A DNA stretch of 64,000 nucleotides from Galaxea fascicularis (taxonomy: Eukaryota; Cnidaria; Anthozoa; Scleractinia; Euphylliidae), in NCBI GenBank assembly GCA_948470475.1, contig OX419336.1, forward strand, positions 22,507,945 through 22,571,944, given 5' to 3'. Positions 1-11,700 of the stretch are shown piece after piece (within the stretch, counting starts at the first letter, position 1; every line of letters starts with the position of its first letter). The notes below the pieces were generated by a model that had not been told where the DNA came from, searched no databases, and saw only the letters and a program-made list of their open reading frames with translations. Made by a program: the position numbers and the translations under genes.

Positions 1-1469
1 TTTATTATAGTTTAGGATTAGGTAAAAGCGAATAATAAGTAAGAAATCATCAGAACATCTCACGCAATAGATGTCATAAAGTGTTCCTTTCTTCATGTGT
101 CACTGAACTGTTACTGTTTTAGTTAAGGATTAGGGTTAGGGGACACTTTGTGATGTCTATTACAAAGTACCATAAAGTAAGTTGGTATACTGGACAACCC
201 TCTCCTCACTTTGAAAGGCCTTTCAAATAAGCAAACAATTTTTTAACTTGATAGCCACTAAAAGTTAACTGCAAAAAAATATTACAATGTAGGTTCATTT
301 TCATGTTCCTGTGATACATGTACCTCTCTTTTGTTGATGCACCAAAATAAATCATTTTCTCACAAAAGTTGCTGGCACCAATGACCTACAGCTGTAAGTA
401 AAAGGTTAAGTCTGGTGGCTGCTGGTTGTTAGGGACAACCCAAGCCTGTTGCATGTCTAATATATTGTGTTAAATTGAGTACATTTCTGAGTTTTGCCAT
501 CGTAGTTTTGTCCATTTATACACTGTATTTAAACTATGGAAGAACAAAAACAACAGCAGCCACAGGATATCTGATATCTGCCATCAGTTAAACCAAGGAG
601 ATGAAGGATACTTGATGTAGTTAAAAGAGAGCCCCCAACAATGCATTTTTCAAATAGACAATATTAATATCCATGACGATATTACACCTTTAACATAAAG
701 CTTAAGAAAAACAAAAAGAGCCTTTATTCACCAGCCAAGAATAACGTTATAATCTGCAACAATATATTTTTGGTCTTTGTAGAGTTATGGTTATGAACCA
801 CAGGCACTGGAGGTAATGTTTTAATTTTTAATTGCTTTTCTGCACCATCCTGTGACAAAGAGTCTAGGTTATTGATTCAAATTTTAGTACGCTAAAAAGC
901 AATATGGAAAAAAAGATTTTGCCATCAAGACAGGTTTCAGTCACTATGTGAACTTCTGAATGGTTGTTCAAATTATCATCTATCCAAATTGTCTTCTAAA
1001 TAATTACTCCCAAGAGCCAATAAAGAGTTCATTATTTGAAACTTTCATGATTGAAGTTCTTTCGTCTAGACTTCCTTGGTGTGGTTGAAACTTAATCAGT
1101 CCAAACCACACCACACTGCACACACTTCAAAAAACGTGGGTCAATCACCCTAATCTGGAGTCTCACATGTCGATTTGCCCCACTTCCTCATCCTGCATAC
1201 CTCACGTTCATCACAAAGGCTTAGAGGAGACGAGGCAATGATTAGAATTAGACATAATAAAGAGGCACAGTGGCTTGTATCTTTGCATGTTTGTATCTAA
1301 AGAGCAGCTGCAACGGTACATTAATTCGTTTTGAAAACCCCAATAAGTTTTCTTTCAGTTTCGCTTATAAAAAGAGCAAGACAGCGCTATGTATACGTAC
1401 ACATCAGTACATAATTGTACAAAATCGAGTGACTGCAAAAATACATTTAAAGTGAAATAAAACACTCAC
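1..1469. other. Non-coding stretch downstream of the left-edge minus-strand exon
   Basis: No open frame here looks like a gene. By orientation this should be the first intron of the minus-strand gene at 1470-2353, whose later exons would lie here or beyond the edge. I could not identify a convincing acceptor plus coding exon. The only structure I recognise is the small inverted-repeat element at 66-161. Confidence 0.4.
66..161. repeat. Small inverted-repeat element (MITE-like)
   Basis: Arms of about 22 bp face each other: AATAGATGTCATAAAGTG on the left and its near-complement CACTTTGTGATGTCTATT on the right, separated by about 50 bp. The interior includes a single TTAGGG-like stretch. No coding capacity. 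Family unknown. Confidence 0.5.
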
Positions 1470-2353
1470 TTGAGTTTACTTTGCTTCTGTGACTTACTAT
1501 CATCTGTCTCATCAGTCGTAACTTTTGCATTAGAGTTCAGGCTGGGTGCGTACGTGTTCGATGATTTAGGTATCCATGCAGCCACCGACTCGTCAACAGA
1601 GAGCCGCGAAATTTGTTTGTATAATTCAGGGCTAAATCTTGAGCTGTTGAGAGGTATTTCTTCCAGTTCATCGTCCCTAACGGTAGAGCTGATTCCACTG
1701 TCCTCAGTACAACCGGTAACTGAAGAACTCGCACTGAATTCGACATCGCTACTGGGAGAATCGGAAGTCATTGTGCTTTCCCTTTCTCGGTTACTTCTCG
1801 TCGATGCTCCACCAGCATAATGCCATTTCACGAAGTTTTTGTCCAGCAGATCGTCAGCCGAGTTTGCTTTACGGGAAGCAAGTGGTAAAAAACTCTCGTC
1901 ACTGTCCTCGACTGAAGGTTCTCTACGTTGATCAGACAAAAGGAGGTTTTCGGAAGAATCGCTTGGTGAAGCACACTCACTCGTTTTCCTGAGAGGTAAG
2001 CTTACATGGTGTAATTCAGATACCCCAGAGACACTCGTTAAATTATCATCAGCAATGTTACCGGTAATAGTTGTTATTTGATTATCACACATTTCCTCTT
2101 CTGCAAGAGTATTATCGCTTGTTTCCTCGTAGTTTTCCTGCACTGCCTCATCGGAATTCGAACAAATCTCGGTAAGATCAGTGCTGACAACTCTGGCGGT
2201 TTGGGTTTCCACGTTATCCGGTGAATACGTGTTTGCCAATAAAGATTCTCGACAGGACATACTACTTGAGTTATCTAGAGTTTCCTCTGATACATTAAAA
2301 TCTTCCCCGGTCTCTTCGGAGACAATCGCATAGTTGTTCACCGTGCTCAACAT
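1470..2353 (-). CDS. First coding exon of an unrecognised acidic, serine-rich protein (partial)
   Basis: I do not recognise this protein. The ATG is at 2353-2351 and the frame stays open for about 294 codons. The last bases before the apparent stop form a strong splice donor (AA|GTGAGTG at 1470/1469), so the stop is probably intronic and the gene continues to the left. The sequence is rich in Ser, Glu, Asp and Thr, poor in hydrophobic residues, and has no signal peptide or membrane segment. It is probably a disordered cytosolic or nuclear protein. A less acidic part is the stretch around SADDLLDKNFVKWHYAGG. It is transcribed divergently from the SFI1 homologue 397 bp away. Confidence 0.7.
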
Positions 2354-2750
2354 CGTGGAAAATATTCCGACCGTGAGGTTAAATTGGTTTTGGAGCAGGC
2401 CGGCACTAATTTCGAGGGCTCTAAACTCATCGGGAATCCACCAATTTTTGCTTCTCTGTGGTCGTTTTGCCCAGTAAAAAAGGAATGCAAAGATTCTGTT
2501 TTTCTATCCTAATTTCTTGGACTTCATGAAAGTCACATATTAAGAGCCCTAATATTCAGTACCGCGGTGTGATATCACGCCTGATCGCCCGCCATATTGT
2601 TTACACTTCGTGGAAATAATTCCCATCATGCAAGTCTTTCGGAAGTTTCCGGCTTGCGCGGAAATCTTCGTTGCCTATCGATCGTTTTTCGGGAAAGAGA
2701 AAATGGCGGGTCGTAAGAACTGGTATACCTGTATTTTTTAAAGCTGAAAA
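2354..2750. promoter_or_regulatory. Divergent promoter region between the acidic protein gene and SFI1
   Basis: The two start codons point away from each other across this 397-bp gap. It contains CGCCCGCCATATTG near 2586 and AAATGGCGGG near 2701 (both resemble YY1-type sites), a TATCGATCG motif near 2675 and the palindrome TGATATCA near 2570. No TATA box stands out, as expected of a housekeeping bidirectional promoter. Transcription start sites cannot be placed from sequence. Confidence 0.5.
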
Positions 2751-5700
2751 ATGCAAGAAGACAGTCCAGGCAGGCAGTATAAACATGTGAGAAACGAGCG
2801 TTACAGTACTCCAACAAAGCCCAAGAAATTATCCGTGATTACTGCGAAACAAAAGGCTAAGGAATTCGCTGCCAAAGATGACAAGTCCACTCGTGTCTTA
2901 GCGAAACAAGCCATTGTAAAAGAGCTTCAAACTCATTTGACTGTAGAAGCCCAAGGTATTGCTCTGCGAAATCGAAGAAAAGCTTACGGGAGTGGAAATG
3001 ATTCAGGTATGATTGAAGAAATCAAAGAAATTGTCTATAGAAATTCAATTTGGAAAGCTTAACTTCTATATGGCGGGAAATTTAAATCGTACCAACTATA
3101 CAATACTGTACAGCAGATCCAGAGTACAGGGCCACTTTGGTCCACCTCGTTTACATGGGGCAGAGGCTTTTGTAGAACGAAGCATATTTAAATGTTGGCT
3201 TTAGGATAGCAAAAGAGGTGAATGGCCAATAATAATACACTAAGATAGATCAAGACTGTCACTGGGAAAGAATGATGCATATATAAGCTTACATCTACCC
3301 ATACACGTACGCTAATAATAATCATTTTATTATGCATCCATTACTCTCATATAAACCATAAGGGGTTTCAACAATTTTTGACATAACCATCTGCGCTAGC
3401 TAAAGTAAGTGGTGACCTGATCAATTTTTTTTAATCATTTTAGTGAAATCTTGACAAAGTAGGCAGCGGTGGGAGGAAAATTCTAACAAAGTATGTGGCG
3501 GTTTTCGCTGGTCACCACCTTCTAATGAAACCCCTGAAACTATGCTTTATTTTTAACAAACAAACAGTGAATTTGAATTGCAAAATGAATGCTGTTTGGA
3601 AATCAGTCTACTATAATGATGATATTAAGGTGGCTCACACTGGTTTACTTTGATGGAATATTACCAGTACTACCAATAAATAACTATCACAAATAAATTA
3701 TTGATAAATTACCTTTAGGGGCCATCTTCCTTACCAAACATCAACTGGATGTTAAAGTCAGACCCCCACCCTCCTCCCTCCTTAACATCCACTTGAAATT
3801 TTGCTGCCCTAAGAGTCACACTACATTCCAGTCGCTAAAGTTAAGTACATTAGTGGCATGCATTACATGAAGATATAAACAATATTGACACAATGTACTA
3901 CTTAAGTCCCCCCCCCCCTCCCTTAAACATCCAGTTGTTGTTAAGTGGTTATCACAATGCTCCCTATTTCATAGGGATGCATCCCTATTTTTAACTTGAT
4001 TTTATTCATACATTTTACATCATCCTACTTTTATTTAACTTATTTTAGATGCAGGTCCACATCAGCCTTTCGCTGCCATTTTATGTAACTTAACCTGCTT
4101 TACCAAATAAATGTATGTATGTACAATCATCAATGAAACATGTCTTTGACATAATTGGTTACCATAGCAACAGTAGAAAGACCTCACTAATAAATGTGTG
4201 TAGGTAAGATGAAAACCAATCTTTGGCACTATGGCCACCTGGTCGCGGGTATCACCCTTTAAATCTACCAAACAAAGTTTGCGCCTGTGCATTAGCAGCC
4301 ATGGGCAGCTGTTTCAGCCCTGTTACAAACTGAAGGCCTCATCAGCATGGCATAGCTAATACTCAGGCTCAAGTACCCACATGACTAAAACAAAACCAAA
4401 AACAGCTGTCCATGGCTGCTAATGCTCGGGCTCAAACATTATTTGGTAGATTTAAGGGGTAATGCCCGCTACCACGTGGCCATAGTGCCCAATTTAATGG
4501 CTTTCAGCTTATCTAGACACATTAATTTTTTAGATATTCTTGTCACTGTAAGCCACATCCCACAAGAGTCACATTTTCATAGCAACAGTATGACCTGTTA
4601 TAAAACACCCTTAGCTTTAAGTGGCAATAACTAAAAAAGTGAGCTCAGTGTCCCCCATTTTTTTTTTATGGGAAATACTAATTAGCATAATAGAATTCAA
4701 CATTAAATTTTTGCAGCCCCCTAAGTTACCTTACCTGTAACTGGCAAGCAGAGATTTTATTAAGCTTCCTAATTTTTTGAAAATCTAAATTTGATGGAAA
4801 TACATGTACACTCAGCTGTACAATGGAGTCTTGTCACAATAAGTCTTGTGGGTAGATTGGTGTTGACCAGCTGGTAAAGGCACATACAGGAATGACAACA
4901 GGTTAAACACAACAAAATGTTATCCAGTCATTGTCATTGCTTTCTTCAACCACACATGCTCACACACTCGTCAACATGCACAATACTTCTGACCCAAAGT
5001 TACAGCAGTCCTACCAACAACACTATTGCATGTTAAAACAACCACAGCATCTACTTGTGTCATCATTAAGTTGGGAAACATTTCACTGAAAAGTGTTTTT
5101 GTTCATGACAGAATACATTAAGCCAAACAAAGGAAAACAAGAGGAGAAAAAACCAGGTGCAAAATTAGCATCAAAGATTCCAAGGTAAAGAATTCCCAAC
5201 AGAATTTATGCTATTGACTAAATGACATGTTTTGGTTTAACAGTTTTAGTAGCCCAAATAAATTTCAGAGTCCAGGGGTCACAGAAGAGTTTAGAAGGGT
5301 CAGTTATACAGTTATACATGTGTAGTTAAGGATTATGGGTGAAGAGACTTAGCTTGACTTGACTATTCATGGACTAAAGAGACCAAAATATGGTAAAAGT
5401 TACCTGAGTGTTAATATCAGAGGTACCTCTATAGTATCATCAAGGTTCTTGGCCCTGAATTATACCAAACACAATCCACAAATCCTAAATTTGCTATGAC
5501 AGGGCTAGTGTTTGAAACATCAGCTTTTAAATCTCTTTCCAGTGGCCAATTTATATTATCAACTCAGTTGAAAAAACAAATTATTATGCTGTCTTTTATA
5601 TTCATATACTCATGTTTTTGTTTTTGTTTTTTAGAAGAATAGATGGTGCTTCTGCTGGTACAGCAAACAAAAAGAGTCTCAAATCCTCTCCAAAACTTTG

Positions 5701-8700
5701 GCAGAAAGATCATCATGAAACAGCTGTTGCTAATAGAGGCAGTGAAATATTTGATGAAAGCAGAGAAAGGTACATGTAGAATAAATATGTTGACAGAGTC
5801 AGAAATGTTGGTCAGTGTCAGCACAAACAGTCGTTAGGACTACGCTCACATGGACAATAATAATTGTTGTACTTCACTTAGTTGTAGAATAAAATGTTCT
5901 TTATGTTGACAAAAAATGTGAACTTTTTAAATTCCTTCAGGTATCTAGCCGAAAAGTATTCACTGATATGGAAGAGGAGAACATATGGAAGAGTGACTCC
6001 TGTCATAGCAAGGTAGCTATACCATGTGTACATAAAATTATTTTATGTACACATGTGAAAAAGGCCCTTCGCATAGCACGTGACATGACTCTCTCCTTGT
6101 GGACAATGTTATAGTTGACATCTTCATGTACTGTTCATGTGGTGTTTGAATAGATGTAAAAGATGCTTTTACCTCTGACTGTGAAACAGACTGCTTTAAT
6201 GTAAACTGAAAGTCAGTTTGCTTTGTTTGACTCAATTTCGTCTTACATATTCATTTTAATATCCAGATTTTTGAAGCGACTGACTTTTTTAATATGATTA
6301 TGGTTTGGTTCTATAAGGCCTGAGACATTGTTATTAATGATAATATTTACTGGCCTTTAGGCCTAAGTTTCATGAGTAAGCAGAATACTAGAACATAAGT
6401 GGTGGCATTGGTCTTGATGTTACTTGCAAATATTATTTTATTTGTCGTTCTTGTGGACCCATGCAGGTCTACAAGCGAAACCATAGATGTACCGGTAATT
6501 AGAAAAATGTCCAAAGCAATATTATTATTGGAGTTTTGTGTTTAATACATGTCTTATGGTACATCTGATGTATTATTAAAACTGGACATACACTGTACTC
6601 TGTTAATCATTTTGTCAAATCATTGCATTGCAATCAAACTAGTTGACCTTCTAATTAAATTCCCCAGTTTTTGGGAAGTCTAAACAGAAACAGTTCTTTA
6701 ATAGAGGTTACTGCTCAATGGAGGTCTGTTTTTGCAATAAATGTACACAAGTCAAGTGATGGAGATCTGATAAGTGACCATTTAATAGAGAGTGACAGTC
6801 TTAAAAGAGGACCCCTTCATCAGGGTTTGACTTTATAAAAGTGTACCAGGCAAAATGGATTGAATTGACTCATGTAGAGAAGAATGAATTTGAAGGCTAA
6901 GTAAGAATACTATTGTCAGTTTTACAGTGTGACTTTACACGTAAACCCCATCACTAACCTTCTTAATTGTTTGTTTGTTTAAATGACAGAATCCATTATG
7001 AGAAAAAGCTGAAGCAGCGTGCCTTAGAGGTTTGGCAGGATATCTGGTGGTCAGGACGGAAAGGATGGAAGCTCAATGTGAGGGCTGATTATCACAACAG
7101 GTTAGTATACAGTGTATCTAATTTAGGATTGTGAATTACTGTATTATTTTATTTGAATAACCACCATGGGTACCTATTTAATTTTGGGCTTGTCAGGGTG
7201 GGCGCTGGTTACTTTTCAACATTTTCAGCAAGTTCATTTTGCTTCAACATGACAAAACAAAGTGCAAAAGCTAACATGAACAAGACATAAGCCTCCTTTT
7301 ACCTCACGCTGGGTTGGTACAGAAATGTTTTTTTGTTGGGAGGTGGTGGTGGGGGTGGGCTGGATGTCTATTGAAATAAATATGACATCTTGATGTGATG
7401 AAATATACTTGACACTACTGATACTTGACTTAATTCAGGCCCCCGTTTTTCAAAGAGCAGACAGCATGGTCCAGCAGATACATCACTATCCAGTGGATAA
7501 AATGTACATTTCTATCTCCTGGACAAAGCAATCTGCCCTTTGAGCAACTGTGGAACATTTTTTTTACTGATTTGTTTAAACGTCACACATCACTCAGCAA
7601 GTGCACACTTGATCTTTGTTTTTAGTATACAGGTAATACACTTCTTAATAGCTTAGGGGCCAATCACAGAAGAACGTTATTAATACAAATTACAACAAAC
7701 CGACATAAACAGGTATTTTTAGTGCCAGAGTGAGTTTCTGTCCTTGATGTGGTGATACCGTTGTGCAGGTATAGATTGTGGCAAAAAGCATGGAGAGCAT
7801 GGAGAGAATATATCAAATACTGCAGAGGAAAGAAGGCAAAAGAGAATTTGGCTCAACTCCAGGGTAAGAAGAATCTAGACTCCAAGTATGGGGTACATTT
7901 TTGTCAGTTATTTATGCAATTCAAGTTCATTAACTTTTGAGGTAGAGGCCAGCTCAGTAGTGCAGGGGTTTCAATAATTTGCTGAGCTCATCAAAGTAGG
8001 TGGCGACCTGATGAATTTATTTTAGGCATTTGAGTGAAGATCTAGACAAAGCAAGTGTCAATTAGAGGTACATTGTGACAAAGTAGTTGGTGGTTTTTGC
8101 CCATTGCTGGCTTCTAATGAAAGCCTGTAGTGGCTACTGTAGCATACTGTACATGCCAGATTCGAAGGTCAGTCATTTAAGGTCTATGCCATCTTACTGT
8201 TTACTTAGACAGGGAACACACTTTGCTCCATATTTTCTCTCTTTACTCAGCTGTGTGTTAATGGGTGTTGACAATGCATTGCTGGGGTTTAGGTAACCCT
8301 GTAATGAACTTACAACTCAGTGTATCATCTCAGTAAGTTAAGGAGGAGTCCCAATATTCTAACCATAACTGTAGTCAGTTTTATGTTATCGCACAACATG
8401 AACAAAGCTCAGGAGATATAATTTCGTATCCTCACTGAGCTCTGTATTGAAAGTAGGTTATCAGGAATGGAATTTTATTATTCATTACTCTGTCTATAAA
8501 GCACACAATGCGCTGCTGGTAAAATACTGTTATGGATGGAAAGAGTATATCAGAATCAGAAGAAGCAAACAACAGCTGACTGATCAGGCCTTGGACTTAG
8601 CTCAGAAACAACTTAAAAGGTACAAAGTAGTCATAGCCAACAGTAAGATTATTAGGTATATAGTCATTGTTAAATTTATATGTAATCCCCATGAAAGGAT

Positions 8701-11700
8701 CTCAAAAGTACATGATTGCTATGTAACCTACTAGCACTGCAGTTTTCCCACCAATCCTGTGGACCAGAATCAGTCAACAGGTTTAGAGGGACACTGAGAA
8801 TCTTTTGAAGCCCAGACGTTACTTCGGTATTGTTCTGTGGTTGTAATATAGAGTTTATTTCTGTGTCAGAAAGATTTGGATACCTACTGTACCGGTACAA
8901 TAAGTCAGAATTATCATGTAAGAACCCATGTAAACCTAAACTAAATAATTATAATTACAGCTAACGTTAATAGTTTTAAGATAAAAAAATGTTGAGCGTA
9001 TTAAGCCTTTAGAACTATTGTAGTACATTTCAAGGTAGGCCCAAATACTAACAATTTCAGGTAATAACTGTGTAATAAGACCAACTAAAAAATACAAAAT
9101 AATAGTGATAGGTTTTAGCTTAGGTATGTAAGTAATGGATATATGGTTTTGCAGCCTTGATTTGGTTTCATGGAGAGAAAAATAGGACAGATTAATTTAT
9201 TTATGTCAGGTTTGAGTTTGGTGTTCCTATGCAAGAACAGAAAATTTCAATAGTATAGGTGGTTTTCGCATGACGTCTGGTATTGTTCGTCCACCAGCAT
9301 TAATTTTGATCGTTTCACCATTGTTAGCTTTGTGTTTAGAGATTGGCTGAAAACCACCTATTTACTGGAACAAAAAATTCAGCGATGATGAATCAGCGCT
9401 CTACTTCAATTGTTAACTTTAATTCCTTGAGCTGTGGCAACATGCTGTGGGTTTGCTTCCTCGTTTCCAATTCAGGAGAGTATGGGAACAATGGCTCGCA
9501 CAGTTGGCGTTCAGACGACACTTAAAATACATGGATCGTGAAGCTCTTGGGTTCTGGGCAAACAGTTTGATGACCAAGGTAGGGCAAACTCCCATGCAAT
9601 GTATAATTTTGTTATGAGACACGTCGTAGGCAAGGTTCAAAGAACGCCACGATGGTCCCGATAACAGAACGAACAAAATGGCTTGAACATGGTGTACTGG
9701 GAATACGCTGATGACAAAGTTTTGGTGAGGCCGTCCGTGCCAGTGACTTGGCGTCGGAGGTAATTTTCAGACACTCGGTATAGACTATTCTACGTGCTGG
9801 TCTCGTTTTCAGAATATGCTATTTATTCCGGTTAATCAGAATAGATTCAAAGAACGTGGCCCCTCCTGTGCGGCATTCTGGTACAATTACAATAAACTGC
9901 TGGAAAACTGAATCTTTGTCAACGTAATTAGTATAGTTTAGACGTACCGGTAATTCACCGAACAAGACTAAATCAAGAACTAAATAATGATTTCTTAAGA
10001 GAGTCGTTAAAAGGTATCTTTACATAAGGAATTTTCCGTAACTTGCACTGAAAGGCAATACTGACTACAGCATTGCCCGTTGCCAGCTGGAGAATGCATG
10101 TTACCCGCTGGAGCGCATCGTGCACGCAGATTGAAGTGCCTTGTGTAACAATCCGCTGAGATGGAGGATCCATCTTACGAAAAAGGTACATATAATCAGC
10201 GCCAAGCAAGAAGAATCATTTTATGAGTCGTTTTCCGTTTTAGTATTACAAGTCGTCCAGCTCCAAAATTTGAAGAGGAGAAATTTGGCATTAATATTTT
10301 TAATTTCCCATACAAACACTAGAGAGCAGATTGTCGCCTGGACAGTTGTTTCAGCTGTCATCTTTTATTGAAGGAAATTTGCAATGAAGCATTGCGTTGC
10401 CAGTAAGACATGATCCACGCTGAAAGATCTCACAATACTCCAGTTTTCCTACAAGTTGGGTTTGCCAGTTACTTTTGCAAGTTGCGGTTTTAAGTGCCTT
10501 GTGTAACAAAACGTTAGAGATGGAGTACCTTTCTTGCGAAAGAGTTTGCTAACAATGAAAAAGTTGCCTTATGAGCCAAGGAGAGGGGGAACTGGTGACT
10601 GCTGACCTGCAGGGCTGAAGGAGTGCTGGGTGTTGGCGTTACAGAATGTTTGGTTTCATCAACTGATGACTACTGAAGCCGACCGCTGCAGAGATGCAAG
10701 AGCTCTGGAATCTTCTTATGGCGGTCAGATTACCTAATGAATTCAGATGACATTCATGTAACCAGCTAGTTTCTTTAGAAACTATGGTTATCCATCATGA
10801 AGACACATTGGGGTGCTTGTTCAACAAGTCAGAGTTTTCGACGATAATGTTTACATCTTTGTGCGCAAAGGTCTTACAGAATATAAACCGCGGGTAAAAA
10901 AAAAATAGAAAGATAAATTGCTGCAGTTAAGTAAACAAATGAAATTCAGTAATATTCAGACCTGAAAGCGAATTCCGCCTGACTATTGTTTGCCACGTTG
11001 GTCATTTTAATTACTTTGGTTGATCATGTGGTGAACAACGCTTGTATTTGACTGTCAGCGGAATAGTTAGTGAACATCTCCAGTCCAGGCAGTTGATAGC
11101 AACATCCGTCTTCAGTAAGTTATCCTACGACCCATGCATACATTCACTCCTTGCTAATAAAGATAATTGACTGCTTTACCTGCCGAAACATCTGATCTGC
11201 CGTTAACGGAGACTAAAACAAGGAAACGGTGTTCTATTAATTTATTATATTCCCCCAACGTCCGGTCTAAATGCAACTCGATTCTTCAAAGTAAGGTCCC
11301 CTGCTCTCTCCGGAACTGTCACCATTAACGTCCGAAGAGTATAAGTTTCTTGCCTTTTTATTGTCCATGTCCGTATTAGTTTGATCAGGTAAAATTCTCT
11401 TTACTTTCCCAAAACTAAAGCCCCTGGAATTCTTTTGTATATTGATCTTCTGTTTGAAAAGCCGTAAAACACCCTAGTAACGCCTGATACTTGGGCTAAC
11501 CGGGAAGTTGTTTGCGATTACCGATTGCCCTTGTGATCCTTATATCGTAAAAAACAATACAATGTCGTAGTTTTGATCTGTCACTTGTTTGACAGAAGCA
11601 AGAAAAACACGCGGGCTCATACGTGCATTTACCCGCCATGAGTAAAACCGGTGAGACCTGGGAACGAGGTTGACGTTTGTTAGACCCAATCTTCGCTCTG

